This document shows positions 10,468 to 19,167 of a stretch of 64,000 nucleotides of DNA, in pieces. Source of the DNA: Cellulomonas sp. URHE0023 (lineage in GTDB: Bacteria; Actinomycetota; Actinomycetes; Actinomycetales; Cellulomonadaceae); NCBI RefSeq assembly GCF_000688475.1, contig NZ_JIAN01000005.1, forward strand, positions 1-64,000. Reading direction: 5' to 3'. A program made the translations under genes and the position numbers. Position 1 is the stretch's first letter. Each line of letters opens with the position of its first letter. The notes beneath the pieces were generated by a model. It was given only the letters and a program-made list of their open reading frames with translations, was not told the origin of the DNA and searched no databases.

Positions 10468-11393
10468 CCGCCGGTCCGGATGAGGTCCGTCATCCCCGTG
10501 CGAACGTCGATCGTCGGCTCGAAGCCCAGGATCTCCTGTGCACGGCGGACGTCCGCAGCCCTGCGGCTCACCAGCACGTCGCGAGGGTTGAAGATCGGCT
10601 CGACGTCCGCACCGACCGCGTCGATCAGGATCCGCGCGAGATCGGCGATCGACGTGTCGATGCCCGTCCCGATGTTGATCGGCAGGTTCGCCTGCTCCGA
10701 CTCCAGCGCGAGCACGGCCGAGCGCGCGATGTCGTGGACGTGGATGAAGTCCATCGACTGCTCGCCCGAGCCGTCGATGACGGGAGCCTCGCCGTTGCGG
10801 AGCCGGTTGACGAAGTGGTTGATGACCGAGGTGTAGTAGGCGGTCGTCTTCTGGCCCGGCCCGTACACGTTGAAGAACCGCAGCGCGATCCACGAGAGGT
10901 TTGCGCGTCGCTGGTAGAAGCCGAGCAGGTCCTCGCCGGCACGCTTGGAGATGCAGTACGGGGTCAGCGGGGACAGCTTGTCGTCCTCGTTCATCGGCAG
11001 GTGCTCCGGGTCGCCGTACACGGACGCGCTGGAGGCGAAGACGAGGCGCTCCACCCCGTGGTCGGCGGCCGCCGCGAACACGTTGTGGTTGCCGATCATG
11101 TTGATGTCCATGGACTCGTACGGGTCCGACTGGCTCTTGTTGATCGACACCGCCGCGAAGTGGATGACGTGGCTGCACCCCTTCATCGCCTGGTGCACGG
11201 CACCGCCGTAGCGCACGTCCTGGTCGATGAGCTCGACGTCACCGGCGGCGGCGAGCTTCGCGATCGCGTCGCGGTCCCCCCGGAACATGTTGTCGAAGAT
11301 GCGCACCCCGTAGCCGCGCTCCAGCAGCATCGGGACGACGTGGAGGCCGATGAAGCCTGCTCCACCGGTGAAGAAGACGGTCTTCTTGGACAT
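10464..11393 (-). CDS. NAD-dependent nucleotide-sugar epimerase/dehydratase (GalE-like)
   Basis: Extended SDR of 309 residues. The NAD-binding motif [11 protein letters not shown] starts at residue 9, the Ser of the catalytic triad lies in ASSASVYGD, and YCISK supplies the YxxxK pair. It resembles UDP-glucose 4-epimerase and related UDP-hexose epimerases; the exact reaction is not deducible. AGGAGA lies ahead of the ATG. It is third in a four-gene minus-strand operon: glycosyltransferase, aminotransferase, epimerase, acyltransferase. Confidence 0.82.
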   Translation of the reverse strand: MSKKTVFFTGGAGFIGLHVVPMLLERGYGVRIFDNMFRGDRDAIAKLAAAGDVELIDQDVRYGGAVHQAMKGCSHVIHFAAVSINKSQSDPYESMDINMIGNHNVFAAAADHGVERLVFASSASVYGDPEHLPMNEDDKLSPLTPYCISKRAGEDLLGFYQRRANLSWIALRFFNVYGPGQKTTAYYTSVINHFVNRLRNGEAPVIDGSGEQSMDFIHVHDIARSAVLALESEQANLPINIGTGIDTSIADLARILIDAVGADVEPIFNPRDVLVSRRAADVRRAQEILGFEPTIDVRTGMTDLIRTGG

Positions 11394-11427
11394 ACGTGCG
11401 GTTCTCCTGCTCTCGTTGGTGCGCCGC

Positions 11428-12561
11428 TCAGCGGCGGTGGTCGGCCGAGGTGACGATGCGGCGGACACCAGCGGCGACGCGCTCCACCTCGTCATCGGTG
11501 AGGTTGGCGTGCATCGGGATGGCGAGATGACGGGCGAACAGATCGCGAGACACCGGCAGGTGCACGTCCGCGCGGTACACCGGCTGGACGTGCGACGCAT
11601 AGGTGCCGAAGTTGCACTGGATACCCTCGGCCCGTAGTGCGCTCGCGACCGAGCCGCGGTTGACTTCGGCCCCGAGCGTGAGCACGTACGACTGCCAAGG
11701 GTGCTCACGGTCCTCGAGCGCGACGGGCAACGTGAGCTCGTCGACGTCGCCGAGAAGCTGGTGGTAGGCGCCCGCGACCCGTCGCCGCGCTGCGAGCAGC
11801 TCAGGCAGGCGGGTCACCTGGACCGACATGATCGCGGCCGCGACGTCCGAGAGCCGGTAGTTCCAGCCGGCCTCGTCGAACGACGGGATCGGCAGGTCTT
11901 GCGAGCCCGCACGCGCGAGCGCCGGCTCGATCCCGTAGGTGTGCAGCTTTCGAGCACGGTCGGCGAGGTCGCCGCGGTCCGTCGTCAGGGCTCCGCCCTC
12001 ACCGGCCGTGATGCCCTTGCGGCCGTGGAAGCTGAACGTCGCGACGTCCGCCAGGGAACCGGCAGGGCGCCCGTGGTACGTGGCACCCGCCGAGCACGCT
12101 GCGTCTTCCATCAGCCACAAGCCGTGCTTGTCCGCGATTCGCCGGAGCTCGTCGTAGTCCGCGGGCTGCCCGAAGACGTCAACCGCGAGGATGCCGACGG
12201 TTCGCGGGGTGATCGCGGCCTCGACCGCAGCAGGGTCGATGCTCCAGATGTCGGGGCGCACGTCGACGAAGACGGGTCGCGCACCGGTCCACATCACGGC
12301 GTGCCCGGTGGCCGGGAACGTGTAGTCCCCGACGATCACCTCGTCCCCGGGTCCGGCGCCGAGGACGGTGAGGCCCAGGTGGAGCGCCGACCCGCAGTTG
12401 GACGTCGCCAGGACGTGCTGCGTGCCCGCCACCGCGCCGAACTGGTTCTCGAAGGTCTTGCACGCCGGCCCTGCTCCCGACAGCCATCCCGATGCGAACA
12501 CCTCGGCGATGGCGCGAAGCTCGGGCTCTCCCACGGTGGGTTGCCCCAACGCGACATCCAT
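11428..12561 (-). CDS. DegT/DnrJ/EryC1/StrS aminotransferase (second copy)
   Basis: 377-residue PLP enzyme for nucleotide-sugar transamination. The Schiff-base lysine is in FSFHGRKGITAGEGG and the PLP-binding segment is LMEDAACSAGA. ATG at 12561 is chosen over a GTG 15 nt upstream because GGGAGTGG sits at the right distance from the ATG. It is only distantly similar to the other DegT protein at 7908 (different N-terminus and active-site context), so the two probably act on different keto sugars. With the neighbouring epimerase and acyltransferase it could form an N-acyl amino sugar branch. Confidence 0.85.
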   Translation of the reverse strand: MDVALGQPTVGEPELRAIAEVFASGWLSGAGPACKTFENQFGAVAGTQHVLATSNCGSALHLGLTVLGAGPGDEVIVGDYTFPATGHAVMWTGARPVFVDVRPDIWSIDPAAVEAAITPRTVGILAVDVFGQPADYDELRRIADKHGLWLMEDAACSAGATYHGRPAGSLADVATFSFHGRKGITAGEGGALTTDRGDLADRARKLHTYGIEPALARAGSQDLPIPSFDEAGWNYRLSDVAAAIMSVQVTRLPELLAARRRVAGAYHQLLGDVDELTLPVALEDREHPWQSYVLTLGAEVNRGSVASALRAEGIQCNFGTYASHVQPVYRADVHLPVSRDLFARHLAIPMHANLTDDEVERVAAGVRRIVTSADHRR

Positions 12562-12642
12562 GCGATCCACTCCCAAAGTCGGCGACAGGTTATCAGCGGT
12601 TCCTCGAGCACCTTCGCGCGCGATCGTGCGCCGAAGGTCCTG

Positions 12643-13575
12643 CTAGTGGATGTCCTGCACGACGTAGAGGGGTCGACGCCGTGCGTCGTCACCGGCCCGC
12701 GAGACGTACTGCCCCAGCACCCCCAGCGCCGTCACCTGGACCCCGACCGCTCCGAGGACGACGCCGACGAGCATGAGCCCCGTGCCCTGAGCTCCGGTCA
12801 GCGCCATCACGAGCGCGACCACGAGGGCTCCCAGGCCGAGACCGGCCATCACGACGCCCGCCAGCACGATCCACGTGAGCGGGACCGCGGAAAACTCCAC
12901 GATGGAGTCCGTCACGAGCTTGACCTTCTTCGCGGACGTCCACTTGCTCTTGCCGTACGGGCGCGGCAGCTGCTCGAAGTACACGCGCCGCTGGTCGAAG
13001 CCGGTCCACGCGGCCATGGCGAGCACGTTCCGGTTCTGCTCAGGCATCGCGTTCAGCACGTCGATCACCCGTCGCGAGACCAGGATGTGCGAGGGCCCCT
13101 CCCTCGGGTAGGTGGGAACCGTCGAGATCGCGTGGAACGTGCTCGAGAAGGTCCGCGCGAAGAACTCGTTCGAACCTCCCTTCGATGAACGGACCGAACG
13201 CAGACCCCACACGAGGTCCGCACCGTCGCGCCACTGCTCCACGAAGCTGAACACCGCGCTGAGCGGCTCCTGACGGTCGGCGCTCAACGTGAGAGCGGCA
13301 TCCCCTGTGCAGTGTGCGAAGCCGGCCGAGATTGCCGCGTGCGAGCCGAAGTTGCGGGAGAAGACAATGACCTTGGCCCGGTCCTCAGGACCAAGGAGCT
13401 CGAGAAGGGCGTCGGAGGTGCCGTCCGTGGAACCGTCGTCCACCACGACGAGCTCGAACTCGAGGTCCGGGACGGACGCTCGGATCTCCCGGTAGAACGA
13501 GACGATCTCGGCCGCACCCTCGTGCTCGTTGTAGGCCGGAATGATGATGGACAAGGTCCGCTGTGCTGACGTCAT
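12643..13575 (-). CDS. Family 2 glycosyltransferase with C-terminal membrane helices (GtrB/DPM-like)
   Basis: 310 residues. A GT-A domain (IIIPAYNEHEG at residue 11, VVVDDGSTDGT near 45) is followed by two helices near residues 230-250 and 262-285, the layout of polyprenyl-phosphate glycosyltransferases such as GtrB. These load a sugar on undecaprenyl phosphate at the cytoplasmic face. The segment usually reading ADLQDPPE reads SADRQEP here, a noticeable change at the metal-binding region, so the donor may be unusual. It is first gene of the four-gene minus-strand operon, divergent from the acyltransferase at 13785 across 209 bp. Confidence 0.82.
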   Translation of the reverse strand: MTSAQRTLSIIIPAYNEHEGAAEIVSFYREIRASVPDLEFELVVVDDGSTDGTSDALLELLGPEDRAKVIVFSRNFGSHAAISAGFAHCTGDAALTLSADRQEPLSAVFSFVEQWRDGADLVWGLRSVRSSKGGSNEFFARTFSSTFHAISTVPTYPREGPSHILVSRRVIDVLNAMPEQNRNVLAMAAWTGFDQRRVYFEQLPRPYGKSKWTSAKKVKLVTDSIVEFSAVPLTWIVLAGVVMAGLGLGALVVALVMALTGAQGTGLMLVGVVLGAVGVQVTALGVLGQYVSRAGDDARRRPLYVVQDIH

Positions 13576-13784
13576 ACGACTTCACTTCACTCGAGCGCAC
13601 GCCGTGCGCGACACTTCCGGGCGGTCCGTGGCGGAGGCCGCGGCTGTTTCGCCCACCGGGTTGCGGGCCGCTCGAAAGGGTACCTGAGGCCCAGATCGGA
13701 CACGCTCCGGCGCGAGCTTCCGAGTACGACCCACCCGGCAGGACGAGCGATGATGCTGGCGGACGACGGAGGAGCACACCCCAC

Positions 13785-14435
13785 ATGAATTCCCAGGCAG
13801 TGGACGCAGTAGTCGCACCGTCGGCTGACGTCGACCCCCGCGCGCGCCTCGGTGCCCGAACGCGCGTCTGGCACCTCGCACAGGTGCGAGAGCACGCGGT
13901 CATCGGCGACGACTGCATCATCGGCCGTGGCGCCTACATCGGCACCGGCGTGCAGATGGGCGACCGGTGCAAGGTGCAGAACCATGCGCTCGTGTACGAG
14001 CCGGCGGTGCTGGAGGCCGGCTGCTTCGTCGGTCCTGCCGTGGTGTTCACGAACGACCACTACCCACGTTCGGTCGCGCCCGACGGCACGCTCAAGTCCG
14101 CGGAGCACTGGACACCGGTCGGCGTCACCGTTCGGGAGGGCGCGTCCATCGGTGCTCGCTCCGTGTGCGTCGCCCCGGTCACGATCGGCCGATGGGCGCT
14201 CGTCGCGGCAGGCTCGGTCGTCACCACGGATGTGCCCGACTTCGCGCTCGTGGCCGGCGTGCCCGCCCGACGAATCCGCTGGGTCGGTCGCGCAGGCGTG
14301 CCGCTGGACGGCGCGGGACCCGGGCGGTGGACGTGCCCCGAGACGGGCGAGCGGTACACGGAGCACGAGGGCCGGTTGGTCCTCGACGACGAACGCCCGC
14401 ACGCAACCGGGGACGAAACGCCTGCGGGCCTGTGA
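13785..14435 (+). CDS. Hexapeptide-repeat N-acetyltransferase (WbpD/WlbB/FdtC-like)
   Basis: Left-handed beta-helix acetyltransferase of 216 residues with hexapeptide repeats (IGDDCIIGRGAYIGTGVQMGDRCKVQN) and the motif FTNDHYPRSV, which matches the loop with the catalytic residues in 3-N-acetyltransferases of amino nucleotide sugars (WbpD, WlbB, FdtC). The helix ends with FALVAGVPARRI. The ATG at 13785 has GGAGG at a good spacing. Likely role: acetylate the 3-amino group made by the dehydrogenase/aminotransferase pair at 7908-9970, giving a 3-acetamido sugar. That link is an inference from family and proximity. Confidence 0.82.
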   Translation: MNSQAVDAVVAPSADVDPRARLGARTRVWHLAQVREHAVIGDDCIIGRGAYIGTGVQMGDRCKVQNHALVYEPAVLEAGCFVGPAVVFTNDHYPRSVAPDGTLKSAEHWTPVGVTVREGASIGARSVCVAPVTIGRWALVAAGSVVTTDVPDFALVAGVPARRIRWVGRAGVPLDGAGPGRWTCPETGERYTEHEGRLVLDDERPHATGDETPAGL

Positions 14436-14496
14436 TCTGCACAGATCCTCCACGACGCCGGCCCGTCTGCTCCCCGACCACGGAACCTCCACCTCC

Positions 14497-14502
14497 TACG
14501 AT
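14497..14502 (+). promoter_or_regulatory. -10 box of a probable leaderless transcript (LCP genes)
   Basis: TACGAT ends 6 nt before the GTG at 14509 and no Shine-Dalgarno precedes the start. This is the spacing seen for leaderless mRNAs in actinobacteria. Confidence 0.4.
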
Positions 14503-14508
14503 CGTCCC

Positions 14509-15771
14509 GTGACCGTTCGCCATGCAGCCCCCTCGCGCCCCCGTGCCGCCAGGCACGCCCGACGTGTCCGGACGCACGGCGTGGTCCGTAGCGTCGCCCT
14601 CGTGGCGGTCGCCGTCCTGACGTTCAGCGTGGCCGGCGGTGCGGCCGTCGCGGCCAGGCTGCAGGGGAACATCGACCAGGTCGACGTCTCGGCACTGGTC
14701 AAGCCCGTGCCCACGCCGGTGCCGGACCCGGACGACCCGAACAAGGGCAGCCCGGTGAACATCCTGGTTCTCGGGTCCGACCAGCGCGACGGCGAGAACG
14801 GCGAGATCGGCGGCGAGGTCGCCGGTATGCGCTCGGACACGGCGATGGTCATGCACATCTCGGCGGACCGGACGCGGATCTCGGTGGTGTCGATCCCCCG
14901 TGACTCCCTGGTGGACATCCCGTCGTGCACCATGACCAACGGCAAGACCACGCGCGCCAAGCACGCGATGTTCAACGAGGCGTTCGCGACGGGCTGGGAC
15001 ACGGGCGGCGACATGGCGTCGGCTGCTGCGTGCACCATCAACACGGTCCAGCAGAACACCGGCGTGACGATCAACCACTTCGTCGTCGTCGACTTCGCGG
15101 GCTTCCAGAAGATGGTGGAGTCGATCGGCGGGGTGCCGATGTGCATCCAGAGCGACACCCGGGACAAGGACGCCGGGCTGTACCTGGCTGCGGGCAACCA
15201 GGTGCTCGACGGCCCCACCGCTCTCGCGTTCGCACGGGCCCGGCACAACGTGGGCGACGGTTCCGACATCAACAGGATCGGCAACCAGCAGCAGCTGGTC
15301 GCCGCGATGGTCCGCGAGGTGCTGTCGCGTGACGTGCTGACCAACCCGACGAAGCTGGTGCCGTTCCTGAGCGCGGCGACCAGCTCCTTGACCACCGACA
15401 ACACCATGTCGATCGCGGACATGACCGGCCTCGCCTACAACCTCCGGGGCATCGACCGTGGCAACATCACGTTCATGACGATCCCGTGGGCAGCGGCCAA
15501 GTCGGACAAGAACCGGGTCGAGTGGACCTCGGAGGCGACCCAGGTCTGGGCCGACATGGCGAACGACGTCCCGCCGGCCAGCTACGTTCCGCCCGCGCCG
15601 ACAGCCGCCGCGACGACGCCCCCGGCACCTGCCGCGACGACACCGCCCGCAGCCACGACTCCGCCTGTCGAGGCAGCGCCCCCGGCGCCCGTCGCCCCCG
15701 CGCCCGTCGAGACCAAGAAGGCCGGTCGCGAAGAGTTCTCGGTCGCCGACACCACCGCCGTCTGCGCATGA
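14509..15771 (+). CDS. LytR-CpsA-Psr (LCP) family cell-wall glycopolymer ligase
   Basis: LCP enzymes transfer polyprenyl-linked glycans onto peptidoglycan outside the membrane. This 420-residue protein has a basic N-terminus, one helix (about residues 27-48), and an LCP domain about 80-360. Conserved residues are visible: ILVLGSDQRD, the arginine/aspartate of MRSDTAMVMHI, SIPRDSLVDIP, and ALAFARARHNVGDGSDINRIGNQQQL near 240. A Pro/Ala/Thr-rich tail follows (about 365-410). The GTG start sits 6 nt after a -10 box. Its stop overlaps the start of a second LCP gene as ATGA. In a glycan locus it is the likely attachment enzyme for the polymer made here. Confidence 0.9.
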   Translation: MTVRHAAPSRPRAARHARRVRTHGVVRSVALVAVAVLTFSVAGGAAVAARLQGNIDQVDVSALVKPVPTPVPDPDDPNKGSPVNILVLGSDQRDGENGEIGGEVAGMRSDTAMVMHISADRTRISVVSIPRDSLVDIPSCTMTNGKTTRAKHAMFNEAFATGWDTGGDMASAAACTINTVQQNTGVTINHFVVVDFAGFQKMVESIGGVPMCIQSDTRDKDAGLYLAAGNQVLDGPTALAFARARHNVGDGSDINRIGNQQQLVAAMVREVLSRDVLTNPTKLVPFLSAATSSLTTDNTMSIADMTGLAYNLRGIDRGNITFMTIPWAAAKSDKNRVEWTSEATQVWADMANDVPPASYVPPAPTAAATTPPAPAATTPPAATTPPVEAAPPAPVAPAPVETKKAGREEFSVADTTAVCA

Positions 15772-17270
15772 CCTCGGACGACCGAACCGTCCGGACCCCG
15801 CCGCCGAGCTTCACGCCGGCGGGCAGCGCGAGGCCCGCCGACCCGGCGGAGGCTCAGCCGATCGTCGTCGGCCGGCCGGCCCGACCGCCGGCGCCAGCGA
15901 CCGGGCGACCTGCCGGGTCGGCTCGGTCGTCGACGCGTCCCCCGACCCCGGCGATGCCCGCCTCGATCGCGCCTTCCTCAGCCGAGTCAGCTGCGCGTCC
16001 GGACGCCGACCCGATCACGGTGTCCGGCAAGCGACCGCCGGCCCGGGCCGCAGCTCCGGTTCGGCCATCCACCTCGTCGGCGTCGCGCCCGTCGGCCCCG
16101 GCGGCCGTCCCTCCCGGTTCCGCACGCACTCCTCCGCCTGCGCCGCTCCCTGGGGGTTCGGTGCGCACCGCGCCGCCTACGTCGATCTCACCCGGTTCGG
16201 ACGCTTCGAGCTCGGGTCCGCGCACCACGTCGTCGCGGCCGGCGGGTCAACGCCCGCCCGGCGCGCCTGTCCCTCCCCGGCCGAGCCGACCTGCGACGAC
16301 CACGACGGAGGCACCCGAGCCGCGTAGACGCCGGTGGCCGCTCATCGCCCTGGTTGCGGTGATCGTCGTCGCCCTCCTGCTCGCGTGGCCGATCGGTCTG
16401 ACGATGTGGGCGAACGGGAAGGTCCAGCACACGTCAGCGCTCAGCGGTGCGGCGGACACACCCGGAACCACGTACCTGCTGACCGGCTCGGACTCCCGCG
16501 CGGACGGCGCCGTGGGCGAGGACGGGACGGAGGGCGCGCGGACCGACACGATCCTCGTGCTCCAGGTCCCCGAGAGCGGACCCGTCGCCCTGATCTCCCT
16601 GCCGCGCGACACCTACGTGGACATCCCCGGCCACGACGCCGCCAAGCTCAACGCCGCGTTCTCCTGGGGCCAGGCACCGCTGCTGGTCCAGACGGTCGAG
16701 GGCATGACGGGTCTGACGGTCGACCACTATGCCGAGATCGGCATGGCCGGCGTCGAGCAGATCGTCAACGCGGTCGGCGGTGTCAACCTCTGCCACGACG
16801 TCGCGGTCAACGACCCCGACTCCGGGATGGTGTGGACGCCGGGCTGCCATGACGTCGACGGTGCGCAGGCACTGTCCTTCGCGCGGATGCGCAAGGCCGA
16901 CCCGACCGGTGACGTGGGTCGCGCGGACCGTCAGCGGCAGCTGATCAGCGCCGTGATGGGCAAGGTCAAGCCGACCTCGCTCGTGTTCCACCCGGGCAAG
17001 CAGGTTGCGCTCGTCGACGCCGGTACAGCCGCGCTGACGGTGAGTGACGGGACCGGGATCGTCGACATGGGCAAGCTGGCGCTCGCGTTCCGCGCGGCCA
17101 ACGGTCCCGACGGCATCACCGGCACGCCGCCGATCAAGAGCCTCGACTACCGCCCGGGCGGCGTCGGTTCGACGGTCCAGCTCGACCCGGACCTGACCCC
17201 GGCGTTCTGGGTTGCCGTCCGTGACGGCTCGCTGCCTCCCGGCCCCGTCGGTGGGATGCCCGGCTCCTGA
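15768..17270 (+). CDS. Second LCP family glycopolymer ligase with long proline-rich N-terminus
   Basis: 500 residues. Residues 1-185 are a disordered Pro/Ser/Ala/Arg-rich stretch predicted to be cytoplasmic; one helix follows (about 190-210) and then an extracytoplasmic LCP domain with YLLTGSDSRADG, GARTDTILVLQV, SLPRDTYVDIPG and ALSFARMRKADPTGDVGRADRQRQL. All the conserved Asp and Arg residues of the family are present. It is coupled to the preceding LCP gene by ATGA overlap. The long cytoplasmic arm is absent from its partner and could be a docking or phosphorylation region; this is inference. It is convergent with purE, 12 nt away. Confidence 0.9.
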   Translation: MTSDDRTVRTPPPSFTPAGSARPADPAEAQPIVVGRPARPPAPATGRPAGSARSSTRPPTPAMPASIAPSSAESAARPDADPITVSGKRPPARAAAPVRPSTSSASRPSAPAAVPPGSARTPPPAPLPGGSVRTAPPTSISPGSDASSSGPRTTSSRPAGQRPPGAPVPPRPSRPATTTTEAPEPRRRRWPLIALVAVIVVALLLAWPIGLTMWANGKVQHTSALSGAADTPGTTYLLTGSDSRADGAVGEDGTEGARTDTILVLQVPESGPVALISLPRDTYVDIPGHDAAKLNAAFSWGQAPLLVQTVEGMTGLTVDHYAEIGMAGVEQIVNAVGGVNLCHDVAVNDPDSGMVWTPGCHDVDGAQALSFARMRKADPTGDVGRADRQRQLISAVMGKVKPTSLVFHPGKQVALVDAGTAALTVSDGTGIVDMGKLALAFRAANGPDGITGTPPIKSLDYRPGGVGSTVQLDPDLTPAFWVAVRDGSLPPGPVGGMPGS

Positions 17271-17271
17271 C

Positions 17272-17290
17272 GCCTCTGAGGCTCAGAGGC
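17272..17290. terminator. Short palindrome between convergent LCP and purE genes
   Basis: GCCTCTGAG, one base, then CTCAGAGGC. The perfect 9-bp inverted repeat covers the gap between two convergent stop codons, so it may end transcription in both directions. There is no T-run. Confidence 0.4.
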
Positions 17291-17825
17291 TAAAGCCGAT
17301 GCTCGGCCGGGCGTCTGCCGTGTGCGAGCGGAGCCGCGCACCCTTGGACTCGGCCTGGCCCTGCAGCTCCACCTGGAACGCGACCATCGCGGTCCGGATC
17401 CGCGTCGCCTGGGCGCCCTCGCCCGACGCCAGGATGCGGGCAGCGAGCAGTCCCGCGTTCTTTGCGCCGCCGATCGACACCGTGGCCACCGGGACGCCGG
17501 CGGGCATCTGGACGATCGACAGCAGGGAGTCCAGCCCGTCGAGCAGGGCGAGCGGGACGGGGACACCGATCACCGGCAGCGTGGTCACGGACGCGAGCAT
17601 CCCGGGCAGGTGCGCTGCGCCGCCGGCGCCGGCGATGATCACCTTCAGGCCACGGTCCGCCGCGGTGCGCCCGTAGTCGATCATCTTCTCGGGCTGCCGG
17701 TGGGCGGAGACCACGTCGACCTCGACCGGCACACCGAACTCGGAGAGCACGTCGGACGCGGCCTGCATGACCGGCCAGTCCGAGTCCGATCCCATGACGA
17801 TCCCGACGAGCGCCTGCACTGCCAT
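17283..17825 (-). CDS. purE: N5-carboxyaminoimidazole ribonucleotide mutase, purine synthesis
   Basis: Rearranges N5-CAIR to CAIR in de novo purine synthesis. 180 residues, slightly longer than typical bacterial PurE because of a tail after residue 165. Visible signatures: [12 protein letters not shown] near the N-terminus (phosphate-binding Ser/Asp), [10 protein letters not shown] with the catalytic His, and [12 protein letters not shown]. The ATG at 17825 is chosen because the family begins just before the GSDSD loop; a longer frame adds only an arginine-rich shadow. It follows purK on the same strand after 108 nt. Confidence 0.95.
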   Translation of the reverse strand: MAVQALVGIVMGSDSDWPVMQAASDVLSEFGVPVEVDVVSAHRQPEKMIDYGRTAADRGLKVIIAGAGGAAHLPGMLASVTTLPVIGVPVPLALLDGLDSLLSIVQMPAGVPVATVSIGGAKNAGLLAARILASGEGAQATRIRTAMVAFQVELQGQAESKGARLRSHTADARPSIGFSL

Positions 17826-17933
17826 CACGATCTCCGTCTGCTCACGCTGCTCCGACCTGCGACGACGCCGCCGCACCCATCATGGACCAGCACAACCGTC
17901 CGACCCGCCGTGTTCGCGGCCGGCAGACAGGAC

Positions 17934-19079
17934 TCAGACGGGTTCGCCGCGCAGGATCGCCGCGGCGGCGACCGCCCGGGCCCGGACGTCGGCGAGGTCG
18001 TCCCCGCTGACGTTGACGTGCCCGAGCTTGCGGCCCGCGCGGACCTCCTTGCCGTACAGGTGGACCTTCACGGTCGGGTCGAGGCTGGCCAGCGCCTCCG
18101 CGGGATCGGCGAGCGCGCTGCCCAGAACGTTGGCCATCACGGTCCATGTCGCGGTCGGTGTGGTGTCGCCCAGCGGGAGGTCGAGGACCGCGCGCAGGTG
18201 CTGCTCGAACTGGCTGGTGACGGCACCGTCGATCGTCCAGTGCCCCGAGTTGTGCGGGCGCATCGCGAGCTCGTTCACCAGGACGGTCGGGCTCCCGTCC
18301 AGGCCGGGGACCTCGAACAGCTCGACGGCGAGCACACCGGTGACGCCGAGCCCCTTAGCGATCCGCGTCGCCACGTCGACCGCCTGCTCCCTGGTTACCG
18401 CGTCGAGGTCGGGCGCCGGAGCAATGACCTCCGCGCAGACACCGTCCCGCTGGACCGACTCGACGACGGGCCACGTGCGGACCTCACCGCTCGGGCTTCG
18501 TGCGACGAGGACTGCGAGCTCCCTCGTGAACGGCACCTTCTCCTCGGCGAGCAGCGGCACACCGGTACTGTCGGCGACCGCCGAGAACCAGTCCGAGACC
18601 TCGTCGGACGACCGCACGACGCGAACGCCCTTGCCGTCGTAGCCGCCGCGGGAGGTCTTGACGACAGCGGACCCGCCCGCGAGGAACGCGTCGAGATCAG
18701 CAGGGGCGGTCAGCGGGACCCACCGTGGGCACGGGATCCCGAGCTCCGTCAGCCGGGTGCGCATCACGATCTTGTCCTGGGCGTGCACCAGCGCCGCGGC
18801 GCGCGGCTGGACCGACGTCCCGGCAGCCTCGAGCCGGTCGAGGAGCGCGTTCGGGACGTGCTCGTGCTCGAACGTCAGGGCGTCCGCACCGACGACGAGT
18901 CGTTCGATCGCGACCTCGTCGGACGCGGCACCGACCGGTGCGTCCACGACCACCTGAGCCGCCGACGACGTCGGGTCCTCGACGAGGACGCGAAGGTGCA
19001 GCCCCAGCGCGGTCGCCGGCGGCGCCATCATCCGGGCCAGCTGGCCTCCGCCCACCACTGCCACCACAGGTGCCGTCAC
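17934..19079 (-). CDS. purK: N5-carboxyaminoimidazole ribonucleotide synthetase
   Basis: ATP-grasp enzyme making N5-CAIR from AIR, ATP and bicarbonate, the step before PurE. 381 residues, the normal size. Motifs in order: VVGGGQLARMM, FEHEHVP, KTSRGGYDGKGVRVV (ATP-grasp glycine-rich loop), EEKVPFTRELAVLVARS, and VNELAMRPHNSGHWTIDGA with Mg-binding Glu and Asn. GTG at 19079 has no Shine-Dalgarno; TAGTGT lies 8 nt upstream on the coding strand, so it may be nearly leaderless. It is divergent from the GtrA gene. The purE-purK-GtrA arrangement is also known from mycobacteria. Confidence 0.95.
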   Translation of the reverse strand: MTAPVVAVVGGGQLARMMAPPATALGLHLRVLVEDPTSSAAQVVVDAPVGAASDEVAIERLVVGADALTFEHEHVPNALLDRLEAAGTSVQPRAAALVHAQDKIVMRTRLTELGIPCPRWVPLTAPADLDAFLAGGSAVVKTSRGGYDGKGVRVVRSSDEVSDWFSAVADSTGVPLLAEEKVPFTRELAVLVARSPSGEVRTWPVVESVQRDGVCAEVIAPAPDLDAVTREQAVDVATRIAKGLGVTGVLAVELFEVPGLDGSPTVLVNELAMRPHNSGHWTIDGAVTSQFEQHLRAVLDLPLGDTTPTATWTVMANVLGSALADPAEALASLDPTVKVHLYGKEVRAGRKLGHVNVSGDDLADVRARAVAAAAILRGEPV

Positions 19080-19167
19080 GGGCGACGACACTAGCGGAGC
19101 ACCTCGGGGCCGCGTCCGTCGACCCCGCCACGTGGACGGCCGGGATATCCTCGCGGTCTCTCCGGTC

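Noticed and set aside
11708..13188. Long plus-strand frames opposite the aminotransferase and glycosyltransferase genes
   Set aside because: Compositional antisense frames typical of high-GC DNA, with no protein family features, while the minus strand encodes clear enzymes.
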